NCBI GenBank assembly: GCA_029582265.1
Contig: CM055822.1
Span: forward strand, 40,507,067 to 40,571,066
Direction: 5' to 3'
Length of the DNA: 64,000 bases
Source: Zoroaster sp. YZ-2022
Lineage: Eukaryota > Echinodermata > Asteroidea > Forcipulatida > Zoroasteridae
Part shown: positions 13,701 through 22,000 of the stretch, piece by piece
Layout of the letters: the number at the start of each line of letters is the position of its first letter
How positions within the stretch are numbered: position 1 is the stretch's first letter
Position numbers and translations under genes: made by a program
The notes under the pieces: generated by a model
Told to the model about the DNA's origin: nothing
The model's input: the letters and a program-made list of their open reading frames with translations, nothing else
The model's database searches: none

Positions 13701-16700
13701 GCTGCCAGAATTGTGTTTTCTATGAGCCTTGGCAGCGAATTTAATCATTTCACAGTTACATTTATTGTTAACGGATATCGAAGGCCTACTGTATTTTCCT
13801 CTACTGCTAAAGAAAGCCAAACAAAAAGCAATGGGGCCCCTGTATCGTTGCAAACGATCAGCGCACGCAAATTGCAATGCCGAAAATGTAACCTGCCCGT
13901 CAAGTCGTAGCAGAATTTTTCAAGCAACCTATAACCATGGAGCTGGAGGAAGAAAATACCAACAGTACCGTTATGTTTAGTGTGTGTTTACCTTCCATCC
14001 AAGAGGGATTATCACATGCACAAAAGCGTCAACAATGGGCAAGAGGATAACTTCCTTTGATGTAGTTAATGAGCTGGCCTCAACTGAGCTTTCGAGGTTC
14101 ACCGCGTTTTCACCCAGCTTTCACCGAGGACCAAACAAAAGATTTGTTTAACGGTGGTTTCACGGTGCATTCACGGTGCTCTCACACCGTGAAATGGGAA
14201 CGAGCGCCGTGAAATTCACGGAAAAAGTGCAATTCACCGAGCTTTCACGGTGCATTCACGGAGGAGATGTTCATAGTGCTGTAAAAGTGAAAGTGTGTCA
14301 ACACACAAATCTAGAGTGTTTTCCGTCCTCCGTGGTAAAACATGATTAAATTAGATACTGCAGACTTTGCAGACAGCTGACTCCAAGTTGTACGTTTGCA
14401 GAAAAGCAAAATTTCAAACAAATTTACCTGAAAAATTCAAAAATCGATGGGCCTTGAAGAGCAAGGCCCTAAAGTTGCAAGGGTTTGACCGTCAAGGCCA
14501 AGGCTTTTGCCCTTAAGGCTAAGGCCAAGACCCTAAAATCAAGCCTTAAGCGCCAAGGCTCAGCATCAAGGCACTACATCAGCTGCATAGTATATTCCAT
14601 CACCAAATGCAATGCAATACATTGCATTTGGTGATGGAATTATACTGCCAAGTTACAGCAGCTTCACACGGGTAAAATGTAAACAATTTATGAAAACCTT
14701 GTCTTCTGTAGTTGCCAATTTTTGGTTAAATATTGGACATCACCGTAGTACACAAAGGTGAAAGTCAAACGTGGGCTAACACACACTCACAAATATGCAT
14801 GCTTGTGGAGACATCTATTGTTCTTTCCTTTGTCCCTGTACTTAAGAATTTCTCAGTGTTTGTACACAATTTTTCTTGTGGAGCATGGAGTCCTTTAGAA
14901 TTACCATGTGGAGTACCAATTGTTCTTGCTCTATCCCTTTTGTTATAGGACTCCACAAGGTAGCGATTATAGAAACACACACACACCCCACAGCCACTAT
15001 GCTGCGTGCTTGCTGGATAAGACTTTCATACTTCCCTGGTTAAAACATTCTGTTCTTAATTTGAAATATGTCCCACACCCATAATTTGTGTGTGCACAGT
15101 TTGCAGTTTCTTCTCTAAGTGTGTGTGTACATGCAGACTTTGTCTAGACACTGTCTCTCCACATATTGCACTGTGTTAATAGACCTGGGCGCAGTATACA
15201 CAGTATTGTCATGGTCAGAGCAGACTTTCCACAGGGCATGGAATCAGTGTCCTAGTTTAATATGGTCACCCATTGTTATCAATGGTAAATAAAATATCTG
15301 CAGACATGTGTATTGAAGACGGAGATGGCTGTTTTTTGATGATGGTCTAATGGCTTCATTTGTTAACCTCATTCCCAGAGTTTAACCAAGGAGGACAGAG
15401 ATCGATATGATGAGCTTAAGAAGGCTGGATTCAGCAAGTATTCCAGAGAAGTCGCCAATAAAAAACCAGTCATACGCAAGGTATGATGGATTTGATATCA
15501 TTTCCATGGTACACTTTTGGTACTGTAATTCTTTGAAACCGTTGTTAAGGAGAAAATGGTGAAAATGCCCTCGGATTATTTGTATTGACCAGGCTAATGA
15601 TCCGTCTCGGATTTAAATTTTCATTAAAGTCTTCTTGAAAATGACAATATATCAGAAGGTTTGGAATCATAACAGTCTTAAAATCCTTAAAAGTCTTCAA
15701 GTTTTAGATATTTATTGGCTCAGTTTCGCTTTGGATAATTACCAAAGCTGTACACTCTCGTCAAATTGATATTTTTATTAATCCTCATAGGGCAGTTGAA
15801 ATAATGAATTTGTTTCCCCGCTCCCCATGATTCCACCTTGCCCAAATGCCTTACAGCTTGTTTTTTATTAATTTCAGCGCTATATAAATTTTGCATTATA
15901 ACCTATCACTGCAGTGTGGTATAATTACCTGAAAAAAAAACACACACAAAAACCAATGACAGACCACTTGGCTTTCAACCCAATAAATTTCATCAAGACC
16001 AATTGTTTTTTATAGCTCAGATTGGTAATAACATTGCTTTGTCTGCACATAGCTTCCATTACAATATACGCAAAATTTGTCTAAAGATTTGTTTTGGTTT
16101 TTAACAAATTAGGCTATAGCGATCAATGCTATTTGTCTTGACAACATTTGCACCCTATCCTATTCATAAAAGTATTTACATATTTTCGTTCTTCCTTGTG
16201 TAGAAGAAGATGGCAGAGTCTGATAAAGATGAACATAGCGACGATGAAGATTCTGATGAAGAATGTGATGACTCCTCGTCTGCATCCTCTGGCTCGGAAT
16301 CTGAACCAAACTCCAGCAATGCTGCCTCCGGGTCAGATGATGATGATGATGATGAAGAAGCATCAAACTCTGGGCAGTCACCCTCAGCATCATCATCCTC
16401 CTCCGCATCGTCCGGGTCCTCATCATCATCATCGAAGGAGGAGGAGGAAGAGGACAAAAGAGACGAGGGAGACGAGGGAGGAGGAGAGGGAGAGGGAGAC
16501 GAGGGAGACGAGGGAGACAAAGGAGGAGGAGAGGGAGGGGGAGAGGGAGAGGGAGAGGGAGAGGGAGGGGGAGAGGGAGACAAAGGAGACGAGGGAGGAA
16601 GAGAGGGAGGGGGAGAGGGAGACATGGGTGACGAGGGAGACGAGGGAGACAAAGGAGACGAGGGAGGAGGAGAGGGAGAGAGGAGGGGGCAGGAGAGGGA

Positions 16701-16986
16701 GGGGCAGAGGGAGGGGCAGGGAGAGGGAGAGGAAGAGAGAGAAAGAGGAGGAGAAGAAACGGAAGCGGAGGTGGAGACAAAGGAGACGAGGGAGGGAGAG
16801 GGAGAAAGAGAAAGAGAAAGAGGAGAAGGAGAAGAAACGGAAGCGGAGGTGGAGACAAAGGAGGAGAGGGAGGGGAAGAGGGAGAAAGAGGGAGAGGGAG
16901 AAAGAGGAGAAGGAGAAGAAACGGAAGCGGAGGTGGAGGTGAAGGTAAAAGGAGGAAAAGGAAAACAAGGAAAACAACAAAGGTAA
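1579..16986 (+). CDS. UBTF: UBTF/UBF-like RNA polymerase I transcription factor, incomplete gene model (5 exons seen)
   Basis: UBF is a nucleolar HMG-box protein that bends rDNA and supports RNA polymerase I pre-initiation. Five exons in order resemble it: the region before box 1 (1579-1751 and 2170-2250), HMG box 1 (3037-3192), the segment that follows the last box in vertebrate UBF (15379-15480), and an acidic Ser/Asp/Glu tail (16204-16986). All five join in phase 0. The initiator exon must lie left of the window. Vertebrate UBF has six HMG boxes; boxes 2-6 would belong in the 12.2 kb between 3193 and 15378, where I recognise none. A 500-N gap at 3794-4293 can hide at most one or two exons. 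Either exons are lost or misassembled, or this UBF is short. The family call is firm; completeness is not. Confidence 0.8.
1745..1965 (+). repeat. Diverged tandem copies of an exon end plus splice donor
   Basis: The word AATGAGGTACAT, which spans the exon end and donor at 1746-1757, recurs near 1823 and 1902, with a shorter form near 1940. Each copy is followed by a variant of GTCATTAGCC. The copies are 40-80 bases apart and diverged. Confidence 0.7.
2170..2250 (+). CDS. UBTF: UBTF exon, linker into HMG box 1
   Basis: 27 codons between acceptor TTTGTTTAG and donor CTG|GTATGT, phase 0 on both sides. The peptide includes YRTFEEVTADAL and VQNPFSHRKL, which lines up with the vertebrate UBF segment F-R-T-L-x-E-L...NP-x-x-x-K-K-L preceding box 1. 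A foldback element starts 86 bases after the donor. Confidence 0.85.
2336..2640. mobile_element. Foldback element with hammerhead-like core (Penelope-type sequence)
   Basis: A long inverted repeat: the left arm starts ACTAATTGCGGTGACACC and the right arm ends with its complement GGTGTCACCGCAATTAGT. The arms are about 110-120 bases. Partial copies occur at 7262-7445 and 34563-34690, and a short palindromic copy at 61153-61278. On the minus strand the left arm contains CTGAGGA, a GATCAG/CTGATC stem, then GAAACGTCGAG, the order found in hammerhead ribozymes of Penelope-like retroelements. The right arm has lost about ten bases (AAACGTCGAG) at that place. The Penelope link comes from motif knowledge, not a search. 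Confidence 0.65.
2407..2446 (-). ncRNA. Hammerhead-ribozyme-like core
   Basis: Read on the minus strand: CTC, CTGAGGA, a stem-loop with arms GATCAG/CTGATC, then GAAAC, then GTC, then GAG. CTGANGA and GAAA flanking a stem are the invariant hammerhead core, and GUC is the usual cleavage triplet. The CTC/GAG pair could begin stem I, and AC/GU gives the minimal stem III known for Penelope-type ribozymes. One C between CTGAGGA and the stem is unpaired if G12 is kept. Activity is unproven. Confidence 0.45.
2732..2935. mobile_element. TTAA-flanked MITE, AGGGACAAT family, copy 1
   Basis: Flanked by TTAA on both sides (2728-2731 and 2936-2939). It starts AGGGACAATTTCGTCCCCA and holds internal inverted blocks CAGGGCATGGAAT and ATTCCATGCCCTG. 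TTAA target duplications are typical of piggyBac and Kolobok elements. Other copies are at 36546-37001, 53860-54058 and 60153-60347, with a fragment at 15208-15275. Confidence 0.8.
3037..3192 (+). CDS. UBTF: UBTF exon, HMG box 1
   Basis: 52 codons, phase 0, from TTTACAG| to AAG|GTACAG. The in-frame peptide contains KLLTCWFMFFSEKAKKF, NKKHPEMPQYEIS and FKELPEHKK. This corresponds to box 1 of UBF, with its P-L-T-x-Y-F-x-F-F-x-E-K start, HPEM centre and K-E-L-P-E-K-K end. The first seven codons (VTLALLS) do not match, whereas the other frame over the same bases reads YPGTPKQ, close to the expected H-P-x-x-P-K-K. A one-base indel or a shifted splice site at the exon start is therefore likely. Confidence 0.8.
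3193..3793. other. UBTF intron sequence left of the assembly gap
   Basis: No exon, repeat with clear ends, or RNA gene is visible. A Thr/Lys-rich open frame near 3513 has no family resemblance. Confidence 0.5.
3794..4293. other. Assembly gap, 500 N
   Basis: Exactly 500 undetermined bases, a size often used as a placeholder. It interrupts the intron after UBTF HMG box 1, where box 2 exons would be expected. Long open frames across it are artefacts of unreadable codons. Confidence 0.99.
4490..4995. repeat. Tandem satellite built on CCTGTGGTA, about 105-125 bp units
   Basis: Phrases TCCTGTGGTA(C/T)T recur at about 4515, 4620, 4727 and 4852, each followed by ATTACCACAGGAAAAGC or a variant and then AGTACCACACAAATTTA. 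CCTGTGGTA and TACCACAGG are complementary, so each unit can fold. Related shorter motifs occur at 5508-5575 and 8590-9160 in the same intron. Confidence 0.8.
4996..7261. other. UBTF intron sequence, no gene seen
   Basis: AT-rich. It contains a short stretch with TACCGCAGGTAC words (5508-5575) related to the neighbouring satellites. I looked for HMG-box exons on both strands and found none I could support. A peptide with KFKKQY near 6727 lacks box motifs and splice support. Confidence 0.5.
7262..7445 (-). mobile_element. Single-arm copy of the hammerhead-like foldback family
   Basis: The right side of this copy carries TCCTCAGG with the GATCAG/CTGATC stem and TTTTCGATC, the same order as at 2336-2640 but with no second arm. 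Minus-strand reading gives CTGAGGA, stem, GAAAAC, ATC, GAG, so the cleavage triplet and stem III have changed. It extends to CTGGAGGATCATCCCATGAA, which is also found in the centre of the longer copy. Confidence 0.65.
7446..8589. repeat. Diverged tandem segments, otherwise plain intron
   Basis: Blocks resembling 'AGGTGCTT...TTTATGATTAA...AAGATG...AAAGACAATT...ATAGGTTCTTTGG' start near 7088, 7570 and 7729 and are strongly diverged. The rest, to 8589, is AT-rich with no exon seen. Confidence 0.4.
8590..9160. repeat. Irregular CCTGTGGTAATGTTC minisatellite
   Basis: Words such as TTCCTGTGGTAATG and its complement CATTACCACAGG are repeated every 12-30 bases with variations. Minus-strand translation gives Thr/Gly/His-rich repeats (TTGTLPQ, EHYH), which is a by-product. 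It shares the CCTGTGGTA core with 4490-4995. Confidence 0.75.
9430..9870 (+). pseudogene. Non-LTR retrotransposon (LINE) C-terminal fragment
   Basis: The frame that ends at 9774 carries TWALNTWRNILARI and RLLTGHGRFGHNMLRIGPSD. The second resembles the 'R-L-R-T-G-H-x-R-F/L-x-x-H' block near the end of many LINE and RT proteins. In another frame just past the stop comes CTCGHDD...HIVHDC, matching the C-x-C-G...H-I-x-x-C knuckle that usually follows. A frameshift at about 9770 separates the two, so the copy is dead. The open frame 9072-9425 just upstream is of uncertain origin. Confidence 0.55.
10889..11003 (-). mobile_element. tRNA-derived SINE head, truncated
   Basis: On the minus strand: TGGCCGAGTGG (A box), GGTTCGAATC (B box), then TTGTGTCCTTGATGAGCAAG. 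The body and ATT tail are missing. The stretch from CGGACTCAAG to GTTCGAATC is nearly the same as in the full-length copy at 37144-37510. Confidence 0.8.
11215..12480. repeat. Tandem array, about 505-bp unit, 2.5 copies, with internal ~200-bp sub-repeat
   Basis: The phrase TTTAACGATGAGACACAA recurs at about 11232, 11741 and 12248. Each is followed by a CpG-rich block (GCCGACGTGCGACGCGTTCG) and then two related segments with GCTCATTATTTCTTAGCG and TTTGGTGACGTTTAATAAAA. The last unit is more diverged and truncated. The array lies inside the CACTA-like element. Confidence 0.85.
12481..14070. other. Interior of the CACTA-like element right of the tandem array
   Basis: No convincing exon. A CpG-rich stretch at about 13380-13560 stands out in the AT-rich surroundings. 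The open frames here (minus 13100-13537, plus 13632-13910) have no recognisable domain. Confidence 0.45.
14445..14648. repeat. AAGGC-rich simple sequence followed by a strong hairpin
   Basis: 14445-14575 is a degenerate run of CAAGGC/CCTTAAGGC words. At 14591-14645 a near-perfect palindrome has arms ATTCCATCACCAAATGCAAT and its complement. There is no gene context. Confidence 0.6.
15208..15275. mobile_element. Fragment of the AGGGACAAT MITE family
   Basis: Contains GGTCAGAGCAGACTTTCC, CAGGGCATGGAAT and GTGTCCTAGTTTAA, as in the left arm of the copy at 2732. The right arm and TTAA flanks are missing. It lies about 100 bases upstream of a UBTF exon. Confidence 0.6.
15379..15480 (+). CDS. UBTF: UBTF exon, segment after the last HMG box
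   Basis: 34 codons, phase 0, acceptor ATTCCCAG| and donor AAG|GTATGA. The peptide SLTKEDRDRYDELKKAGFSK followed by KKPVIRK resembles the vertebrate UBF stretch after box 6 (S-L-S-P-x-D-R-x-x-Y-x-E, then a basic run). This identifies the downstream half of the gene and shows that the five intervening boxes are absent from the visible model. Confidence 0.75.
16204..16986 (+). CDS. UBTF: UBTF terminal exon, acidic tail
   Basis: After acceptor TTGTGTAG| the frame reads KKMAESDKDEHSDDEDSDEE, then Ser/Asp/Glu-rich sequence to about 16440, as in the acidic UBF tail that contacts the SL1 complex. From 16440 to the stop at 16984 the protein is Gly/Glu/Lys/Arg-rich because the DNA is an expanded GAGGGA/GAGGAG purine repeat. 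The stop TAA at 16984-16986 may not be original: about 50 bases on, in another frame, a Ser/Glu-rich stretch (SGSSSESESSSSEASSEERV) ends at TGA 17100-17102, just the kind of end this family has. Confidence 0.75.
   Translation, partial: KKMAESDKDEHSDDEDSDEECDDSSSASSGSESEPNSSNAASGSDDDDDDEEASNSGQSPSASSSSSASSGSSSSSSKEEEEEDKRDEGDEGGGEGEGDEGDEGDKGGGEGGGEGEGEGEGGGEGDKGDEGGREGGGEGDMGDEGDEGDKGDEGGGEGERRGQEREGQREGQGEGEEERERGGEETEAEVETKETREGEGERERERGEGEETEAEVETKEEREGKREKEGEGERGEGEETEAEVEVKVKGGKGKQGKQQR
16435..16985. repeat. GAGGGA/GAGGAG purine tract
   Basis: About 550 bases of almost pure purine on the plus strand, with interspersed GACGAGGGAGAC and AAACGGAAGCGGAGGTGGAG units; the last is repeated three times (about 16756, 16837 and 16918). 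It lies inside the UBTF terminal exon and keeps several frames open on both strands. Confidence 0.9.
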
Positions 16987-17102
16987 AGAGAAGATGACAA
17001 TCAAACAAGTGTCTAAAAAAAAACGGTGAGAAAGAAGACAGCGGGAGTTCTTCAGAGTCTGAGAGCTCTTCAAGTGAGGCATCTTCAGAGGAAAGAGTCT
17101 GA

Positions 17103-18901
17103 TTAATGCTTTGTGTGTTCTTGTTATGGCAGTCGCCAAAGCTGTATGTTGAGTGTGGTTGAGATTGTATTGTGTTCACTGGTGCATGCAGATACTGTGT
17201 GCCCCATATTATTTGTGCACTAGAGCATTAACTGTCCATGTTGTTTATAGGCCATGTTGTAACTCTCTCTTTGTACAGCTCTGGCTGGGGCTATCAAAGG
17301 TTGATTTCTATTGGCAAGTTTGTCTGAAGCAAAAATAGCTTTCAGTGAAGAATGTTGTGTGCAGCTGACAGAGCGACCATTTTGGTTTTGTATGCTTTGA
17401 GGTGCACAACATGTCGCCTTTGACCAAACTTGGTTGGTTCCTATGATGCAGGGAACCACTTAGGTTAAGGGAGGAGGGCCAAAGTCATGGTACAGCCAAG
17501 CCTTTTAGAAGCCCGGCCAGGCCTAGGCTACCTGGCCTCCTAACAATACAGTACCTGCGTGAGGGCAGGTGGACCCGGGGGTTGTGACAGAGGTGGTCAG
17601 TCATGAAGATGCTGTGCTGTTGCAGGCTGTTCTAACAGTAGCAGAAAACTGCAAACATGGAAGAAATCGGTTTGTGCTGTCCATGGACCTTTGCATCATG
17701 ATGACTGTCCATGTCTGAATCTCTACATGTAGGCTCTTGTTGATCATGTACAGTTGTAACATCACATTCACCTTTAAAAAAATATATGTTGTGCAGGTTA
17801 AAAAGTTGGCAAATATGAAAGTACCTTAACAAAGTAGCAATTTCATGAGGAAACAAAAACTTTTAATATAAATAATTATATAACAATCTTTTTATTGTGT
17901 CGGAGGTTACGTGATAGATATTACAATTGTTTGGACATACCCTCCACAGTCAGTCTCAGAGATGTAGCCCAACTCAAAGTAACAATTATTCCATGCTTAT
18001 TATGACCCCAGCACATAAATGAATAACACTGTTACAACATGTTCTAACAGAAGAAAGATTATGCCATATATGGGTATAAAGTACTTTCCAAAAAGGTTTT
18101 TGAAAGGGTACCCACAGTGGCAGCCTCAGTAATTTCCATTGGGGCCGAAAGATTTGATCAAACTTTATATTTTAGAAAGTTCAGATAATCTACTTTTATA
18201 TGATACACAACACTGTAAAATTGGTTTAAACAAATTTACTTTCGTGTCCTATTTTTCACGGAATCGCCCAACGTATGTTCATAGCAGTTAACGTATGCGT
18301 CACTTAACTCCAGAGGTCATGATTGTGCAATCCACTACTAATGTTCGTCGTAGCAGATGACGCTCGGCAAAATTTTGTAATGAGCAAGGACCAAAATCAA
18401 ACATCGTTTACACAAGTTTGACACGCAGGAAATAGTTGAAATTCTGTCTATAAATACAGAATATTTATTATACATGTACAATGTATTTATTATAAAATGA
18501 ATCTAGCATTTTAGTGCTTTTAGGTGAGCAAAGATTGTACAGTTTTAAAAACGAATGCATTTTACACGATAATCTATTTCATCAATTTATGCACAAACTA
18601 AAAAGTCAAAATGGCGTTGTCAAAAATAAAATAATTTCTAAAATATTTATACAAATTTAAAACATATCATTATCCAACCTTATCAATTAAATGTGCTAAG
18701 TCAGTGTCAGGAAATGAAAGAACAAACTCATCATAAAGTAAGACGTTACATACAATGTACATCAACAAAAATCGACAGTTCTGATAGTCATTGACACAGC
18801 CAGGATGTAGCAAGGACATATGTAGTCATTAGAGTGATTATTGTGCAATCATTATTACGCAGTCACTTATAATGCAAGTTTTTATGACTTTGACTTTGCA
18901 G
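17103..18901. other. Between UBTF and the first visible XRCC5 exon
   Basis: AT-rich, no supported exon. The N-terminal Ku80 exon or exons should lie in or near here but were not recognised. No promoter element can be named with confidence. Confidence 0.5.
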
Positions 18902-19082
18902 CTGTTTGCTGAATCTAAGGATGAGGTTGGTCTTGTTCTGTTTGGTACTGAAGGAACTGCCAATCATCTGTCAGATGATGGATATGACAATATCACTGAA
19001 GCAAGACCTTTAGGACTTGTGGATTTAGACTTGATCCAGTATATCAACACTGACGTTCAGTCTGGATCAGAATCTGCTGATT
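18902..19082 (+). CDS. XRCC5: XRCC5 exon, vWA domain part 1
   Basis: Acceptor TTTGACTTTGCAG| and donor GATT|GTATCC, 60 codons plus one base. The peptide contains LFAESKDEVGLVLFGTEGT and, later, LDLIQYINTDVQSGSESAD. These match the Ku80 'F-A-E-x-K-D-E-x-x-L-V-L-F-G-T-x-G-T' strand/helix and the P-G-S-x-x-A-D block. The split codon completes to Tyr with the next exon. Confidence 0.93.
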
Positions 19083-22000
19083 GTATCCTTTATGTTACAT
19101 TATGTACAAGTACTGGGACGTTACATTTGATGCACAAGGGCATTGTCATTGCAGAGATGAAATTACAAAAGTTTCTCATTGGCTCACGTACATACACCAT
19201 ACATGTGTGCATTCCCATTGTTTGACCTTGACCATGGTAATAATAATTTATTATAATAATAATGGACACTTATATTGCGCTGGTATCTGCCAAGTTTGAT
19301 GCTCATGGCGCGTGAACATTATTACCCCTGTCATTGGGGCAGTTATATCATTCCTAGAACCATCTCAACTCCCTGGGGAGTATGCAGCCCATTCTGCCAA
19401 ATGTATAGCGCAACGAGCTTAATCAAAGACAATTACCATCTCTGCCCTCAAAGGTCCCCATTTATACATGTACTCCTGAGTGAAGCAGAAGAAGTGTCTT
19501 GCTCAGGGACACAAGCACCACGGTCATGACCAGGATTCGAACCAACATTCTGATGACTCGGCCATCAGAACACAAATCCGATGCACTAAACTGCTCGGCC
19601 ATGGTACTCCATTAGATAGGAATATTTTCCCCGTTTAAAACTGCCGCAAGGTGGTACTCTAATCTGTGATGACATCATCAAACATATTTTTGAAAATGAT
19701 AAGATGTTACTAGTCACTTTATTCTCCTAAGTCATATTCAAATTCCCTGACATTGCCTGCAGACTTGTTGAACTTCCGGTTTCAACCAGAATAAAAAGTC
19801 AAATTAGGGTTATGTCTGTGTACAACATGTCGCATAAATTGATGTCTGTAATATGATGCAGAGATTGTGAATATATCTTTTGTGGTTAATGAGATATGAT
19901 TTTTTTGAAATATTAAACTTTGATTTAGTGTAATTCGATATCTGATAAGGTCATCATGATGTCACAACTTTACAGATAACTACATGATAAGGTCTAAGTA
20001 TATAAGTTTTAAGGTAGGCTTGGGCGATGACATAATAATATCGAATATCGAAATATTTTTTTTAATTTGATTATGATTATCGAGATATCGGCAAATCGTG
20101 ATGAAGAAAAATACATCGCGATTAAATGAAAAATCATTGATTGTCAGTCGGGTCAGAAATTCCATGGAAAAAACTTACTGAAGTCTTTTCAGCTTTCAGA
20201 AGTGAGAAACAAAATTGAACTACTTCTGTGGTAATCCGACAGTCATATCACAAATGAGCCACCAGACAGGGCGTTGTTTAAAATCCAATCCACCGCTACT
20301 CAAAGAAATCTATTTAGACTGATTAAGTGTTGGGGATTGAATAGGGTATTTGATCAAACAATGTGTAGACAATGTTTACGTCTCACTGTCTATCCATGGT
20401 GGTCTGTGACTCTGGCTGGCACACCACGTGTGAGTACATTATATTATGCATATTTAAATATATTCAGAATGTGGGCGTTACCTTAAAATTCAACAACAAA
20501 CCAACACTTGCAGTAATTGCAGGTGCTATGTGCTCACATTAGTCATGAATTAAATCAAAGCATGGAACAGCAGTGGCTCAAATTTCGGGGATTAGAACAC
20601 TATTCTATTATACCATACTGGGACTCTTGTCTAGTGATAAAACACATACATACTCTTGATAAACCATGTGACGTTTATTTAAAATAGTACAATCCAAACT
20701 CGGTCACATTTTCCGAATTGCAAATGACGTGTCACAATCACATTGTTTTATTCTACCAAAGTACTATGCAGGAATAAACCTAGTCACGTGACATAGTCGC
20801 GAGTCACGTGAACTTGGGCTGATGAATTGATTGGGACACCCGACGCAATAACCATCCCACATAATTATTATGCAATCGAATTTGCCAATGGCCATGGTGC
20901 ACTCGTGAACGGCGCGGTTGCACATGTCTCTCAGGTAAGCACTGGCAATTTATTGTGACACATGTAGATGGGTATATCCATGTTATTATCAGCTCTAAAG
21001 CAGTCATGTGTAAAAAAAAATTGCGATATTATCGAAAATCGCAATATATGTTCGACGATATATCGTGGATGAAAAAAATTGATATCGCCCAAGCCTATGC
21101 TTTTGTTTGTAGATAATTAAGGGGTTATAAAGAGAAGAAGAAAAAGTAAAAAAAAAAATTCAAGGTGTTGGTGCTGTAGCACAAACACCTAATTACTGTA
21201 GCCTCTTACTGACATTTGATATGGAAAATTTTTGCCCCTAGTAATTAGTGATCAATTATATTTAAAGAAACAATCCTACATGTAGTTGTTCCTTTCATCA
21301 ATAATTGAACATGAGTATCCATTTACATACATGTAGGTAGCAGTACAACATACATGTACATTGTACAGTATGTGATTTTGACTAGCCAGTTGGTTCAGTT
21401 AGAGAGGATTTTGAAAACTGCCCTATAATTGGCATTTGGCCGGCGGACCATTGTAACGTTGAATCCTGGTCATGTTCATGCACATACATGTACATGTACA
21501 TGTAGGGCTGTACCGTTTATCCAGGTATCCGGATACTCGGCCGAAACTGTCATTACCTGGTTCCATTTTTTGGTTCCAATTACCCGTAAACGACTTTTTA
21601 AAATTAGGACTTAACATTTGAACGGAGTGAACATAAATCTGTGACTCTTAAACAATGTAATGTTTACACTAACAAATCATAATCCAAAGCCAACATGACA
21701 TACGGGATATCCTTATTTAGAAGGCAGCTGTGCGGGAAGGCGAAAGTACATGAATTGTTTTCCTCCCAATGGGTTCCGTCCACATCGCCTTTGACCAATG
21801 ACATAATTCAACACATGTATTGTGAACATGAACAACCAACCAGTGTTCTAATCACGCACACACCATGTGCAGTGACATGGTCTTCTAGTCTCCTGACTCA
21901 GTCACACATGATGGTCAGGTACATGTAGGCCGCTCAATGGTGCTTTCTGTTGTACGTTGTACATTTATAACTCGGGTTATCAAAGACAGAAATTTTTGTA

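Larger units (their letters stand above)
10103..14278. mobile_element. 4.2-kb element with CACTA-like inverted ends, no transposase seen
   Basis: The left end begins CACCATGAACATCTCCTCCG, and the right end is the near-perfect complement, ending ATGTTCATAGTG, so it reads CACTATGAACATCTCC from outside. Both ends are packed with TTCACGG/CCGTGAA subterminal repeats over about 150-200 bases. CACTA or CACTG ends with subterminal repeats are hallmarks of the EnSpm/CACTA superfamily. A 2-base CT flanks both sides, which is weak evidence of a target duplication. No transposase frame is visible inside; instead there is a SINE head, a 505-bp tandem array and a CpG-rich patch. I read it as non-autonomous. 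Confidence 0.65.

Noticed and set aside
16148..17179. Long minus-strand Ser/Pro/Leu-rich frames
   Set aside because: Shadows of the purine tract in the UBTF terminal exon.
17650..17735. Possible Ku80 N-terminal exon (RFVLSMDLCIMMTV)
   Set aside because: Vague resemblance to the Ku80 start, but it runs into a stop with no good donor and cannot be joined in phase to 18902.
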